A stretch of DNA of 64,000 nt from Corynebacterium marambiense (lineage in GTDB: Bacteria; Actinomycetota; Actinomycetes; Mycobacteriales; Mycobacteriaceae). The position numbers and the translations under genes were made by a program. The stretch spans positions 62,001 to 126,000 of the forward strand of contig NZ_JAEIOT010000004.1 of the NCBI RefSeq assembly GCF_016342275.1, given 5' to 3'. Shown piece after piece: positions 8,411 to 18,221 of this stretch. Each line of letters begins with the position of its first letter. Position 1 is the stretch's first letter. The notes beneath the pieces were generated by a model. The model was not told where the DNA came from. It did no database searches and was given only the letters and a program-made list of their open reading frames with translations.

Positions 8411-8748
8411 CGCGCCAGCCTCCCCAGGTCCGAACTGAATTCCTCATCCTCTGATGTCAACTCGGAGATTTGTGCCAGCGCCGCAGCCACGGTGGCGCGA
8501 ACCGACTCCAACCGGTGCGCCGTCGATGTGTGAAGGCGCACGAACTGACCGTCCAGTTCACCGGCGAAGTCCAGAAACCCGGTACCCAGGCTGTCCCCGA
8601 CGGGTGCCGGAGCCATGGCGGCGTGTCGCTCCTGCTGCCGTTGGATCTCAGCAAGGAACCGTTCCAGGGCAGGCACGGCGTCGGAGCTGATACGGACGGA
8701 TGCCGTGCCATCCGCTACCGGGTGACCGGGGTTGTGACCGTCATCCAC
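8407..8748 (-). CDS. Small helical hypothetical protein
   Basis: This protein has 113 residues, predicted mostly helical: VPALERFLAEIQRQQERHAAM and a second long helix FVRLHTSTAHRLESVRATVAAALAQISELTSEDEEFSSDLGRLAR. The size and helix-turn-helix hairpin layout resemble EspC/WXG100-like type VII substrates, but no W-x-G is present. Its stop overlaps the next start by four bases (8407-8410), so it heads a leftward operon of about four genes. Function is unknown. Confidence 0.6.
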   Translation of the reverse strand: MDDGHNPGHPVADGTASVRISSDAVPALERFLAEIQRQQERHAAMAPAPVGDSLGTGFLDFAGELDGQFVRLHTSTAHRLESVRATVAAALAQISELTSEDEEFSSDLGRLAR

Positions 8749-9000
8749 GTTTGAACCTCTTCATCAGTGCCACGGGTGTCTCGCCGGGGTCGGCGATTAC
8801 GGTGCCGGGTGTTTCCGGTCATCGTTCCTGTCCCTTGGACCGGGTCTCACATCGAAATGGTTCCACGTAGCGTTCACACGCGCCGGTCATTCGTCCGGCG
8901 GATCCGAAACCGCCGGATAACCTGCGTGAACATGCCAACCACCGGACTTTTCGGGGGTGTATCGGGGGGGCTGCGATGGGGTATCCGCGCGGCTATACCC

Positions 9001-10344
9001 TCAGATCTCAGCGACGACGGCGGCCAGTCTCCCGGCCACACGACGGGCGGTCTCGGCATCCGCGGCTTCTACCATGACCCGGTAAAGCTCCTCGGTGCCC
9101 GAAGGACGGAGCAACACCCGTCCGGTATCGCCGAGTTCCTTCTCCGCAACCTCGATTGCCTCGGTCACGCGGGGACTGGACGTGATCGCCCCTTTGTCCG
9201 ACACCGGCACGTTGATGAGAACCTGAGGCAGGACCTTCATCGCGGCTGCGAGTTCCTTCAGGGACTTCCCGGTCTCCGCCATCCGGGCCATGAGAGCCAG
9301 CCCGGTGAGCGTACCGTCACCGGTCGTTCCGTTGTCGGGCAGGACGATGTGCCCGGATTGCTCTCCCCCGAGGGAGAAGCCACCCGAATTTAGATCGGCG
9401 AGAACATACCGGTCCCCCACCTTCGTCGTGCGGAGAATGATCCCTGCCTCCTCCATGGCGAGTTTGAGCCCGAGGTTGCTCATCACCGTGGCGACGAGCG
9501 TGTTTTTGCGCAGCTCGCCGTTCTCCTTCATCGCGATCGCAAGAATCGCCATGATCTGGTCGCCATCAACGACCGTGCCCTCGGCATCGACCGCGAGGCA
9601 CCGGTCGGCGTCACCGTCGTGCGCGAGACCGATGTCCGCCCCGTGTTCGATGACCGCCTGCCGCACCTGGTCGATGTGGGTTGAACCGCATCCGTCATTG
9701 ATGTTGTAGGAGTTCGGTGTGTCATGGATCGCAATGACCTCCGCGCCGGCGGCGCCGTAGGCTAGAGGTGTCACCTCGTGGGCGGCGCCGTTGGCGCAGT
9801 CGACGACGACCTTGATCCCGGACAGGTCGCGGGCCACGGCCTGGGACAGGTGCTGCAGATACCGTTCCTGCGCATCATGTGCCTCTTCGAGGACCCGACC
9901 AATGCCGTGGCCGGTCGGGCCACCCTCGGGTAGTTTCGCCATCACCGCCTCGATCTCATCCTCGACCTCATCGGCGAGTTTATGGCCACCCGCAGCAAAA
10001 AACTTGATCCCGTTGTCCGGCATCGGGTTGTGCGAGGCGGAGATCATCACGCCCATGTCGGCACCGTAGTCATCGGTGAGGAACGCGACCGCGGGGGTCG
10101 GCAGGACGCCGACACGCAGGACATCGACCCCCTGGCTGGCCATACCGGCGGCGAGAGCCGCGGCGAGCATCTCCCCAGAGACCCGGGGGTCCCGGCCGAC
10201 GATGGCCATCGGACGGCGTTTGGATGTGCGATTCTCCTTGGTCAGGACGTGCGCCGCCGCAACCCCGAGGCGGAGAGCCAGGGGTGCTGTCAGAGCTTTG
10301 TTCGCCAATCCACGTACGCCGTCAGTTCCGAAGAGTCGAGTCAT
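9001..10344 (-). CDS. glmM: Phosphoglucosamine mutase
   Basis: GlmM interconverts glucosamine 6-phosphate and glucosamine 1-phosphate, the step after GlmS toward UDP-GlcNAc. [12 protein letters not shown] is the classic N terminus and fixes the start; the catalytic phosphoserine loop is [16 protein letters not shown], the metal loop is [12 protein letters not shown], the sugar loop is GGEQSGHIV, and [14 protein letters not shown] is the phosphate-binding loop. Length 447 residues is typical. It lies 240 bp downstream of rpsI on the same strand, as in other mycolata. Frame extension to 10461 is not used. Confidence 0.97.
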   Translation of the reverse strand: MTRLFGTDGVRGLANKALTAPLALRLGVAAAHVLTKENRTSKRRPMAIVGRDPRVSGEMLAAALAAGMASQGVDVLRVGVLPTPAVAFLTDDYGADMGVMISASHNPMPDNGIKFFAAGGHKLADEVEDEIEAVMAKLPEGGPTGHGIGRVLEEAHDAQERYLQHLSQAVARDLSGIKVVVDCANGAAHEVTPLAYGAAGAEVIAIHDTPNSYNINDGCGSTHIDQVRQAVIEHGADIGLAHDGDADRCLAVDAEGTVVDGDQIMAILAIAMKENGELRKNTLVATVMSNLGLKLAMEEAGIILRTTKVGDRYVLADLNSGGFSLGGEQSGHIVLPDNGTTGDGTLTGLALMARMAETGKSLKELAAAMKVLPQVLINVPVSDKGAITSSPRVTEAIEVAEKELGDTGRVLLRPSGTEELYRVMVEAADAETARRVAGRLAAVVAEI

Positions 10345-10584
10345 GTGTCCATTATGCCGGTATACCTCCCCGGGCGATGATCTGGGGTGATCGGCATCAT
10401 CGGAGGCATCCGGACTCAGCACTGGACCAGTGCTGTCACCGTGTCCGAAGCAGCCGAGCACGGACCATCATCAGGGAATCAGTGGGTAAGTCCCGGAACG
10501 ACGGAAACCGCCGACCCCACAGTGTGTAGGAACGGCGGCTTCTGCCTGTCCCGCAGGGTGTGCGGGTAACGGATCCGGAGTGGA

Positions 10585-11130
10585 TCAGCGCTTCGAGTAC
10601 TGCGGAGCGCGACGGGCCTTGTGCAGACCGGCCTTCTTACGCTCGACGGCACGGGCGTCACGGGTGAGGAATCCAGCCTTCTTCAGTGCATCCCGATCAG
10701 CCGGGTTGTAGTTGATGAGGGCACGGGCGATCGCCAGGCGGAAAGCACCAGCCTGGCCGGTGGGGCCGCCACCGCCGAGGTTGGCGTGGATGTCGAACTG
10801 ACCCTCGCGGTCGATCAGGGCCAGGGGAGCCTTGATCAGCTGCTGGTGCAGCTTGTTCGGGAAGTAGTCCTCGAGCGAACGACCGTTGCAGAAGAACTGG
10901 CCGGAACCGGCGGTCATCCGGACGCGGACGATGGCGCGCTTACGACGACCGACGGTCTGGATCGGGTGATCCAGCTCAGCGGGTGCTACCGGGGTCTCCA
11001 GCTCGGATTCGGTCGCCTCGGGGGCGATCGCGTCACCGATCGTGGTGGTGAACTCCTCGGTCGCAGCCTGAGCGGCGGCGATGTCGGAGGCCTCGGCGGC
11101 CTGGGGCTCGTTGGTATTGTTCTCGGTCAC
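10585..11130 (-). CDS. rpsI: 30S ribosomal protein S9
   Basis: S9 binds the 3' major domain of 16S rRNA, with its C-terminal tail reaching the P-site. The conserved core runs from [15 protein letters not shown] through [20 protein letters not shown] to the ending RRAPQYSKR. An acidic N-terminal extension of about 55 residues (Ala/Glu-rich) precedes the core, a feature common in actinobacteria. The gene overlaps the rplM stop by four bases, so the two are coupled. Confidence 0.97.
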   Translation of the reverse strand: MTENNTNEPQAAEASDIAAAQAATEEFTTTIGDAIAPEATESELETPVAPAELDHPIQTVGRRKRAIVRVRMTAGSGQFFCNGRSLEDYFPNKLHQQLIKAPLALIDREGQFDIHANLGGGGPTGQAGAFRLAIARALINYNPADRDALKKAGFLTRDARAVERKKAGLHKARRAPQYSKR

Positions 11131-11570
11131 TGGGCCACCTGCTTGATCTCGTAGGTCTCGGGCTTCTGGGCAGCGTACGGGTGCTCGGAGCCGGCGAAAA
11201 CGCGCAGCTTCTTGACCGACGCACGGGTGAGCTTGGTGTGCGGCATCATGCCCTCGATCGCCTCGAAGACGACACGCTCGGGGTGCAGCTCCATGGAGCG
11301 ACCCAGGGTCATGGTCTTCAGACCACCCGGGTAACCGGAGTGGCGGTAGCGGAACTCACGGTCACGCTTGTTAGAGGAGATGTGGACCTTGTCGGCGTTG
11401 ATGACGATGACATAATCACCGCAGTCGACGTTCGGCGCGTAGAGCGGCTTGCCCTTGCCGCGCAGGAGATCGGCGACGTGCGTGGCCAGACGGCCGAGCA
11501 CCACGTCGGTGGCGTCGACGACATACCACTTACGGGTGATGTCACCGCTTCTCGGGTGGTAAGTAGACAA
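11127..11570 (-). CDS. rplM: 50S ribosomal protein L13
   Basis: L13 is an early assembly protein of the large subunit. This 147-residue protein has the family landmarks [39 protein letters not shown] and the basic end. The ATG at 11570 lies after GGAGTTATTTTG. It forms the rplM-rpsI pair and defines the right border of this block before the ESX-4 genes, exactly as in Mycobacterium. Confidence 0.97.
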   Translation of the reverse strand: MSTYHPRSGDITRKWYVVDATDVVLGRLATHVADLLRGKGKPLYAPNVDCGDYVIVINADKVHISSNKRDREFRYRHSGYPGGLKTMTLGRSMELHPERVVFEAIEGMMPHTKLTRASVKKLRVFAGSEHPYAAQKPETYEIKQVAQ

Positions 11571-12354
11571 AATAACTCCTTTGAAGAGCGTTGTGTCGAA
11601 ATCTGCCGGCCACGAATCAACGTGCGGATGATCAGGTACGGCGGCCGGTGGAGACCCGCACTGATCCGCTGTCCCCCGAAGACCCTGGTCGCGTCCGTCC
11701 GGCGTGAACCGTTACGGATGTGGACGATGTCGGCGGGAGACTCCACACACAGACACATCAGCTTAGGGGATGGGCGGGAAAACTCCAACCCTGAGAAAAC
11801 CGTGATCCACGGTGTCCGCACCATCCCCACCGACGGGAGACGGGGCACCGGGGCGCTGACGATGGACACCGACATCCGAAACCGGACGACGGCTAGGGAT
11901 ACGGTCATCGTCCACGGCCCCGACTCGTCACAGCCCACCGGGGACAAGCTCATGTTCCCGGCCGAACCAGAAACGGGCGAAGGGTCCATCCCAATTGTTG
12001 CCGTCATAGCGCTGGGGGACACTGACAGACGGGTGGGAAACGGACACCTCAACCCCGCGGCCGACCGGGAACGGAACTCCCTGCACACCGGACGGCCACA
12101 GGCAACGCGATACCGGTCCGGAGGTGTCCCCTCCGCCCCGATTCATCAGACGGGCGGATCAAGGAACGGGAACACCACCGGCGGCTATGATGGCCAACCG
12201 CGCAGCAGGGATGGAGCGGGATTGGGGATCCGGCGGACGGTGTGTGGTTGCACAGGAGTCACACCGGATCCGTTGGTCAGGTATTTAAAGTTTGAGTCTC
12301 AGTCTGTCTAACATCACCTCCACCGGTCGGATTGTTCTCACGGGAACACGGCCG
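11571..12354. other. 784-bp intergenic region between rplM and esxT
   Basis: No gene or RNA could be supported on either strand. An open frame crosses it on the plus strand but lacks a start signal and runs antisense into rplM, with no recognisable product. It must contain the rplM promoter. A short AT-rich patch (12280-12300) lies close to the esxT stop. The length is unusual for this gene-dense region. Confidence 0.5.
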
Positions 12355-12645
12355 TCAGCTCCAGCTGGCGGCCGCACGACGGTTGATGTCACTCATCCGG
12401 TCGTTCCCCTCACCCACCGTGCGCGCGATGGTGTCGAGAATGAGGTTGAGTTCGCTGGCCGCGTTATCCCATTTCTGCTGGGCGGCCCGGTACTCGACGG
12501 CCGAGTCACCCTCCCAGGTTTCCGCCATGGGGCGGATCTGGCGTTTGATTTCCTCCAGCTGCTGGCTAATTCGACCTGATGTCGCTCGGATATCTCCGAC
12601 GACAGCGGCGATCTCACCGAACTGGTAACGGATGGTGGATTCCAT
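12355..12645 (-). CDS. esxT: WXG100 family type VII secretion protein EsxT-like
   Basis: This 96-residue protein has the WXG100 layout: a helix, the central turn TWEGDSAVEY with the W-x-G motif at about residues 44-46, and a second helix ending RMSDINRRAAASW. It should pair with the upstream EsxU-like protein as an antiparallel heterodimer exported by the ESX-4 machine. Gene order (next to rplM, followed by the second WXG100 gene, a TIGR03931-type gene and eccC) matches Rv3444c in M. tuberculosis, which is the basis for the name. Confidence 0.9.
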   Translation of the reverse strand: MESTIRYQFGEIAAVVGDIRATSGRISQQLEEIKRQIRPMAETWEGDSAVEYRAAQQKWDNAASELNLILDTIARTVGEGNDRMSDINRRAAASWS

Positions 12646-12683
12646 ACTGAGTTCCTTTACGTTGTGATTGTGGCGACACAGCC

Positions 12684-13001
12684 CTAAAGCTGCAGACCAG
12701 TGACGTCGGTACGGCGGAGGGCATCCGCGTTCTGCGCTTCGACGTTCTCAAAGGCACCGGCGTTACTCCGAAGATTCTCGGAGATGCTGCCCAGGGATTC
12801 TTGGAGCTTGACCGCGGCGGTGTTCCACCGACTCATGAGCTCATCGAACGACGCCTGTGCGGCGCCATCCCACGACCCACGGACCTGCTCAACCACTGAA
12901 CGGAGTCGACCGAGTTCGTTTCGGATGTCATCGTTCGTGGCATCGACGTTGGCCGCGGCTTGTTTCATGACGGCTGCTTCGGTACGGAAGATCTGGCTCA
13001 C
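12684..13001 (-). CDS. esxU: WXG100 family type VII secretion protein EsxU-like
   Basis: This 105-residue WXG100 protein has the turn GSWDGAAQASFDELMSRW (W-x-G) between two long helices. The GTG at 13001 is the likely start (AGAAAGG six bases upstream); reading further upstream gives a non-conserved 105-residue extension. It is the presumed partner of EsxT, 38 bp downstream. Position corresponds to Rv3445c. Confidence 0.9.
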   Translation of the reverse strand: MSQIFRTEAAVMKQAAANVDATNDDIRNELGRLRSVVEQVRGSWDGAAQASFDELMSRWNTAAVKLQESLGSISENLRSNAGAFENVEAQNADALRRTDVTGLQL

Positions 13002-13207
13002 TTCTAGCCTTTCTCGTTGCCTGAATGATCGGGATTGTGGACGATGCACTCCTATTGCAGGGACAGACACGTAACTGAGCGCCTGCGGGACATCTCCCGG
13101 ATTCCGGACTCCGGGGAAAAAGCCCTCCGCTATCCGGTGCTCCGGTATGCGGATGCTGTTCTGCTCTTTCACTAAGGTGAGACCCGCTGCGGTAGCGGGA
13201 GGTTCCG

Positions 13208-14224
13208 TCATTCCTGGATTTTTTCCGGAGGAGCGTCTTTCCGCAGGACAACGCTGTTCACCGCCATCCGGCAGATTGCCCGCTGGGCGACGGTGGGAGC
13301 GGTACGGGTGTGACACCCGACGCTCAGCTGGTGATCCTCTTCGACCCAGGTGATCCAGTCGACGAACGATCCGTCCCCGGGGTCCTCCCGGTACGTCACC
13401 GCTTCCACTGCCGGTCTGAGCCCGGCGCGATCCGCTCGGTGCAGCACGGGGTCCGTTGCCACCCGCATCGCCACCTCCTCGAGAATCGTCTCCGGGGGAA
13501 GGCCCAGACCGGGATCCGCAGCCAGATGTATCCGGAGATCTGGATCCGGTCCCGTAGCCATGACATCACCCGTCGCCCCCGGGTTCAGGATGTATCCGTC
13601 GGGCATCGTCACGCTGATGTTTCCAGCATCCAGCACCACGCTCCCCGACGGTGTCTCTGGCGGTGTTTCCGGTGATTCAGATTCCTGCCGCGGGTGGGTC
13701 TCCTCCGTCAGGGTCGTGGAGGAGACCACTGCACTGGATTCAGGGGCCGTGGTCTCCTCCGGTCCGTCGCCTCCGTCGCCCAGACTCCACCAGGAGACGG
13801 CGACGACACCAAGCACAACGGCCACAACGGCGGCGTGAAAGAAGGTCGGGCGGAACGGCGCCCGATGACGGCTGCCGGACCGCGGTCTCCGAATCGTGAG
13901 CTCCCCTCTCAACTGTCCAGCGTGTCTCGTGTGTGCACCATCGGTGCCGCGGACGGATGGCTGCAGGTCCTCACGGTCGACCTCCGCTCCGTCAGCGAGC
14001 AGGACATCGGAGAGCAACTCGGCCGAATCCGGATCAGCCGCGACCACCGTGACCGGACACCTCACCCAATCTCCACCGATGAGTCCCTTTGCCTCGTCAA
14101 CGACGGCATCGAGCCACTGGGGACTGTCATCCGGCACCAAGTCGTTCCGGAAGATCGTTTGTTGTCCGCCTTCGGTGTCCGTCAGTTCGAAAACGGTTGC
14201 GGTCGCCAGAATGGTGATGCGCAT
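13208..14224 (-). CDS. Type VII secretion-associated protein (TIGR03931/Rv3446c-like)
   Basis: This 338-residue protein lies between the esx genes and eccC, the position of Rv3446c in ESX-4 loci. The N-terminal part (about 1-120) is soluble, one transmembrane helix follows (about residues 129-147, FHAAVVAVVLGVVAVSWWSL), then an acidic Ser/Thr/Pro linker and a C-terminal domain of about 150 residues beginning VTMPDGYILNPGATG and containing a Cys pair (SVGCHT, AICRM). The layout suggests a cytoplasmic N terminus and an extracytoplasmic C-terminal domain. Its exact role in secretion is not established to my knowledge. It is followed by esxU after 206 bp. Confidence 0.8.
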   Translation of the reverse strand: MRITILATATVFELTDTEGGQQTIFRNDLVPDDSPQWLDAVVDEAKGLIGGDWVRCPVTVVAADPDSAELLSDVLLADGAEVDREDLQPSVRGTDGAHTRHAGQLRGELTIRRPRSGSRHRAPFRPTFFHAAVVAVVLGVVAVSWWSLGDGGDGPEETTAPESSAVVSSTTLTEETHPRQESESPETPPETPSGSVVLDAGNISVTMPDGYILNPGATGDVMATGPDPDLRIHLAADPGLGLPPETILEEVAMRVATDPVLHRADRAGLRPAVEAVTYREDPGDGSFVDWITWVEEDHQLSVGCHTRTAPTVAQRAICRMAVNSVVLRKDAPPEKIQE

Positions 14225-14262
14225 TGGGACATGGCCTTTCTGTCGGTTCGGTGGGCTCCGGG

Positions 14263-17200
14263 TCAGGGGTGGGCGATCTGGCAGATGCCGTGGATATTTC
14301 CGTGGGTCATCCAGGTTCCACGCCCCGGCGGCTGGGGGACCGGACGGATCCCGAGCAGCGGGCCCTCCTCACGGTCGGCGTCGAGCAGGAGCACAGCTGG
14401 AGACTGATCGCGAAGCTCCGCGATGAACGGGTCATACATCGCCCTAGACGCGCCTCCCGATTTCCGGACCAGGATCACGTGCAGTCCGATGTCCTGTGAG
14501 TGCGGGACCAGTGCCTTCAGGGGTGCCAGTACCCCATCGGGGAGAAGATCATGGTCATCGACGATCAGGAAGATGTCGGGCCCGGACCACCAGGATCTCG
14601 CCCTGAGTTGACTGGCGGTGACGTCACTTCCCGGAAGCCGTTCGTTGAGGGTGGCCACTGTGTCCGCCACGGCGGCCACAGTGGCGTCAGATGTGGCCGC
14701 GTACACCGCGAGCATCGATTCGTCGAGTGTCCCGAGATGTGTACGGCGGGGATCAACCACGACCATGCGGGCGGAATCCGGACCGAGGGCCGTGATCCCG
14801 GAGGCGATGGTCGACACCAGGGTGGATTTTCCGGATCCGCGTGAACCCAAGCACAGCAGGTGCCCGTCCGTGTCCGGATCCCACGCCAGGGGTTCCAGCC
14901 TCGGACCACCCACACCGAAAACGATTCCGTCAGCCGCGCCGTCCACGTGTCCCCCGGAGTGCAGCGCAGAAAGCGGAATGTCCCGCGGAAGCTCCCGGAG
15001 TCTCGGGACCGGCACAGATCCGGACTCCTGAGCCAGGCGGAGGACATGCGCGAGGTCCTGCGCACCGGAGTTGGCCGTGAGCATCGGCTCCCCTGTTCCA
15101 GTGATGCCGCGGCCGGGGAGCGCCGGAAGGTTCTCCTGGGCACGCCTGTCGATGAGGGAATCGAGGGGTTCGGTGAGTTTCAGCTCCATCCGGTGACTGA
15201 TCAGGTCGCGGACCGCCGGACGAATTGAGGTCCATCGTTGCGTACTCACGACAAGGTGCACACGGCTTCCCGGACCTTCTGCGGCGATCCGGGCGAAACA
15301 GTCCCGGAGGTCCTCGGACACCTCGATGACCGACTGCCAACCATCGACGACCAGAAAGGTGTGGCGGTGTTCCCCACCATCGATCAGTCCGATCACCTCG
15401 TCGATGATGCGGCGCGTCTTCTCCGGCTCGCCTCTGCCCGCGCACCCGGCGACGTGTGGGAGCGCCCCCAGATCCCCGAGACTGCGCCCACCGTAGTCGA
15501 GAACGTAGAAACGAATATCCCCGGAATCATGCGTCGCCGCGAGGGAAAGCATGATACTGCGGAGCGTCGTCGATTTTCCCGTCTGAGGTCCGCCACAGAC
15601 CGCCATATGGCTACCGGTTCCTGTGAACTCGACGAAGTAGGGGTCCTGACGTTGCTGGAACGGTCGATCAATGATCCCGATGGCGCAGCGTAGGAACCCC
15701 GGTTCACTCGGGCCGAGGTGTCTCCCCGGCAGTTCCGCGATCCGGTGGATCTCCCCCAGCCCGATTGACGTCGGCAGTGGGGGCAACCAGATCCGGTGGG
15801 CGGATGTTCCCTGCTCCTGCGCAGCGTCGACCGCTGCGGTGACCACGACGTCGAGAAGCGTCGGCCCGTTGTCCCGTGTCCCGGACAGCGCAACAGGCGC
15901 CTGAATGCCATTCCCGTTCACGTCCGACCAGGCGTCGAAGTGACAGACAACGGTTCCCATCCGCTGAGCCGGAAGCCCCGAGTGTGCCTCCACCGGAACC
16001 GGTGCAGAGACATAGGCTGCGCGGAACCGCGTCAACCGCTCCGCCTCCACCCGGAGATAGCCGGTACCGGGACGAGCTGGCAGAAAGTACGCATCCGGAA
16101 CTCCCAGGACCTGCCGCGATTCAGCGGCGGAGAAGGTCTTCAACCCGATTCGGTACGACAGGTGAGATTCCAGCCCCCGGAGCCGTCCCTCATCCAATCG
16201 CTGACTGGCCAGAAGGAGGTGAACCTGCAGTGACCTGCCGAGGCGCCCAACCGCGGTGAACAAGTCCGCGAAATCGGGGTGCTGCCCGAGCAGCTCGGAG
16301 AACTCGTCGATGACGATGAGCAGCGCCGGAAGGGGATCCAGATCATCCCGATCCGCGACGGCGGCATTGTGGTCGGTAACATTGGCAAAACCCCCTGCAC
16401 GACGCAGCAGTTCCTGCCGTCGATTCATCTCGCCGGAGATCGCATCGTGCATGCGCTCAACGAGGTGCGCCTCGTCCGAGAGGTTCGTGATCACCGCCGA
16501 TGTGTGCGGCAGCCCCTCCAAGCCCAGGAATGTGGCCCCACCCTTGAAGTCCACGAGCACGAGGTTGAGTTCAGCTGGACTGTGGGTGGCCGCGAGCGCT
16601 ACGACGAGCGTCCTGAGGAGCTCGGATTTACCGGATCCCGTCGCCCCGATGCACAGACCGTGCGGCCCCACTCCCCCGTGTGCCGGCTCCCGGATGTCCA
16701 GCACCACCGGCTTCCCGGTGTCGTCGACACCGATGGGCACCGCCAACGCGTCCGTTCCCCGCCTGTTCCAGAGTGCGTCACCGGTGAGCGCGGCCACTCC
16801 CCCGAACCCCAGAAGAGCAAGCAAGTCCGCACCGATCTCGGCACCGGCATCGGTCCGCGGTCGCCGGTATCCGGTCATGGACCGGGCCAGGGCCGTCATC
16901 TCTTCGGCGGTGAGAGTGTCAGCGATCCCCAGTTCCTCCCGACCGGCGTCGGAATCGACGCTGACGGAACCATCGACGTGCAGGAGCAGACCTTCTGCAC
17001 GGGCGATCTCCCCCAGTTCCGTCCCGGGGACGGAACCGATGTCGATGACGGTGGCGACCTCGCCGCCGACAGTGACCCCGTCCCTGTGTCCCGGACCGGT
17101 GATCAACACGCGGAACGCTGCGTTTCCCGGGTGCCGGGAATGCGGGAGCCATTTCATCCATCCGTGCCCGGGAAGAGTCGACGTGATCCCCACCGCGTCG

Positions 17201-17922
17201 GGCCCGTGATGGAACACGAGCTGGGCGACAAGCGCGCGGACCAGTCCCTCCGCGCCCGGGCCGTGGATCCCGATCACCGGAAAAGCACCCAGGTGTACGG
17301 CGAACGGAACGCCACGGACAACACCGATGGTGTGCATCATCTGCCGTAACGCGACCATGCAGACCGGGTCAAGGTCCTCCGGGGCGCCGGTGTCGGCGAC
17401 GACAACCGGGGTGCACAGCCGTACCGGCCCGATCCCGAGTCTGATCTCGAGGGCGTCGGGGTCGGTCGCGCGCCTCTCCCACATCCTCGGCGAACCGGCC
17501 CGGCTGTGGAGGCTCGCCGGATCGGGGTGCCGGTGGAACTCGTGCATCCGCTGTTCCGCGGCATTCTGGCGGGCGCGTTCGGTGACGGCGGACAGGTGCC
17601 GGAGGTACACCCTCCGTTGTTCGTCGGGATCATCCGCACCGGTGGGGTTGACCATCGCGAACATGCTCACCAGCATCATCAACGGGAAGATGAGCAGTCC
17701 CGGGTTCAGACCACGCCCACCCACCATCATTAGACCGATCATCGCGGCGAGGACCAGCACCATGACCAGGGGCATGAGCAGACGAACCAGTGGAATGGGA
17801 CGGGGTCTGGCGGCGGGGGGAACCGGATCAACGTTCAGTTCCCCCACAGGAAGCGAGGGCGCGGGTTCGCGTTCACCTGTGTTCAGGGGGACGATGATCC
17901 CATCGTTGCGGGGAGAGGGCAC
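14263..17922 (-). CDS. eccC: Type VII secretion ATPase EccC (EccCa-EccCb in one chain)
   Basis: EccC is the FtsK/SpoIIIE-type motor that recognises substrates and drives export at the membrane. After an N-terminal tail come two transmembrane helices (about residues 50-95) and three ATPase modules with Walker A motifs GATGSGKSE (about residue 427), GGPQTGKST (about 779) and GSRGSGKST (about 1029). LVDFKGGATF and LLIVIDEFSELL mark the first module. The GTG at 17922 is preferred because GAGGAA stands five bases upstream; the frame opens to 17985 without a better site. Length of about 1219 residues is normal for single-chain EccC. It is divergent from eccD, with about 300 bp of shared promoter region. 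ESX-4 assignment rests on gene order. Confidence 0.95.
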   Translation of the reverse strand: MPSPRNDGIIVPLNTGEREPAPSLPVGELNVDPVPPAARPRPIPLVRLLMPLVMVLVLAAMIGLMMVGGRGLNPGLLIFPLMMLVSMFAMVNPTGADDPDEQRRVYLRHLSAVTERARQNAAEQRMHEFHRHPDPASLHSRAGSPRMWERRATDPDALEIRLGIGPVRLCTPVVVADTGAPEDLDPVCMVALRQMMHTIGVVRGVPFAVHLGAFPVIGIHGPGAEGLVRALVAQLVFHHGPDAVGITSTLPGHGWMKWLPHSRHPGNAAFRVLITGPGHRDGVTVGGEVATVIDIGSVPGTELGEIARAEGLLLHVDGSVSVDSDAGREELGIADTLTAEEMTALARSMTGYRRPRTDAGAEIGADLLALLGFGGVAALTGDALWNRRGTDALAVPIGVDDTGKPVVLDIREPAHGGVGPHGLCIGATGSGKSELLRTLVVALAATHSPAELNLVLVDFKGGATFLGLEGLPHTSAVITNLSDEAHLVERMHDAISGEMNRRQELLRRAGGFANVTDHNAAVADRDDLDPLPALLIVIDEFSELLGQHPDFADLFTAVGRLGRSLQVHLLLASQRLDEGRLRGLESHLSYRIGLKTFSAAESRQVLGVPDAYFLPARPGTGYLRVEAERLTRFRAAYVSAPVPVEAHSGLPAQRMGTVVCHFDAWSDVNGNGIQAPVALSGTRDNGPTLLDVVVTAAVDAAQEQGTSAHRIWLPPLPTSIGLGEIHRIAELPGRHLGPSEPGFLRCAIGIIDRPFQQRQDPYFVEFTGTGSHMAVCGGPQTGKSTTLRSIMLSLAATHDSGDIRFYVLDYGGRSLGDLGALPHVAGCAGRGEPEKTRRIIDEVIGLIDGGEHRHTFLVVDGWQSVIEVSEDLRDCFARIAAEGPGSRVHLVVSTQRWTSIRPAVRDLISHRMELKLTEPLDSLIDRRAQENLPALPGRGITGTGEPMLTANSGAQDLAHVLRLAQESGSVPVPRLRELPRDIPLSALHSGGHVDGAADGIVFGVGGPRLEPLAWDPDTDGHLLCLGSRGSGKSTLVSTIASGITALGPDSARMVVVDPRRTHLGTLDESMLAVYAATSDATVAAVADTVATLNERLPGSDVTASQLRARSWWSGPDIFLIVDDHDLLPDGVLAPLKALVPHSQDIGLHVILVRKSGGASRAMYDPFIAELRDQSPAVLLLDADREEGPLLGIRPVPQPPGRGTWMTHGNIHGICQIAHP

Positions 17923-18221
17923 GGCAGTTCCTCGTGCTTTCCGGAGTCGACTCCGACGAACCACCTGTCCCAGAACGCCCACCACCGCTGCCTGAGATGA
18001 CTGAGATTACTGCGGTGACGGACACGGGAAACACGATGCAGTGTCCGGCGGAAAACCTGCCCGGATCCCCACATCCGGCTGGACTTAACGGGAAGTATAG
18101 GCCATCCTTAGTTTGGTTGCACAGGTTCTATCTCGCCACCCGGCCAGGTCACCGCATCGTCCGGAACAGGCCGCGGGGTGATCTGCCCATGCCGCCCGCA
18201 ACCACCTCACAGGGGGAACCA

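Noticed and set aside
11181..12311. 376-codon plus-strand frame crossing rplM and the gap
   Set aside because: Overlaps rplM antisense, no recognisable domain and no ribosome binding site.
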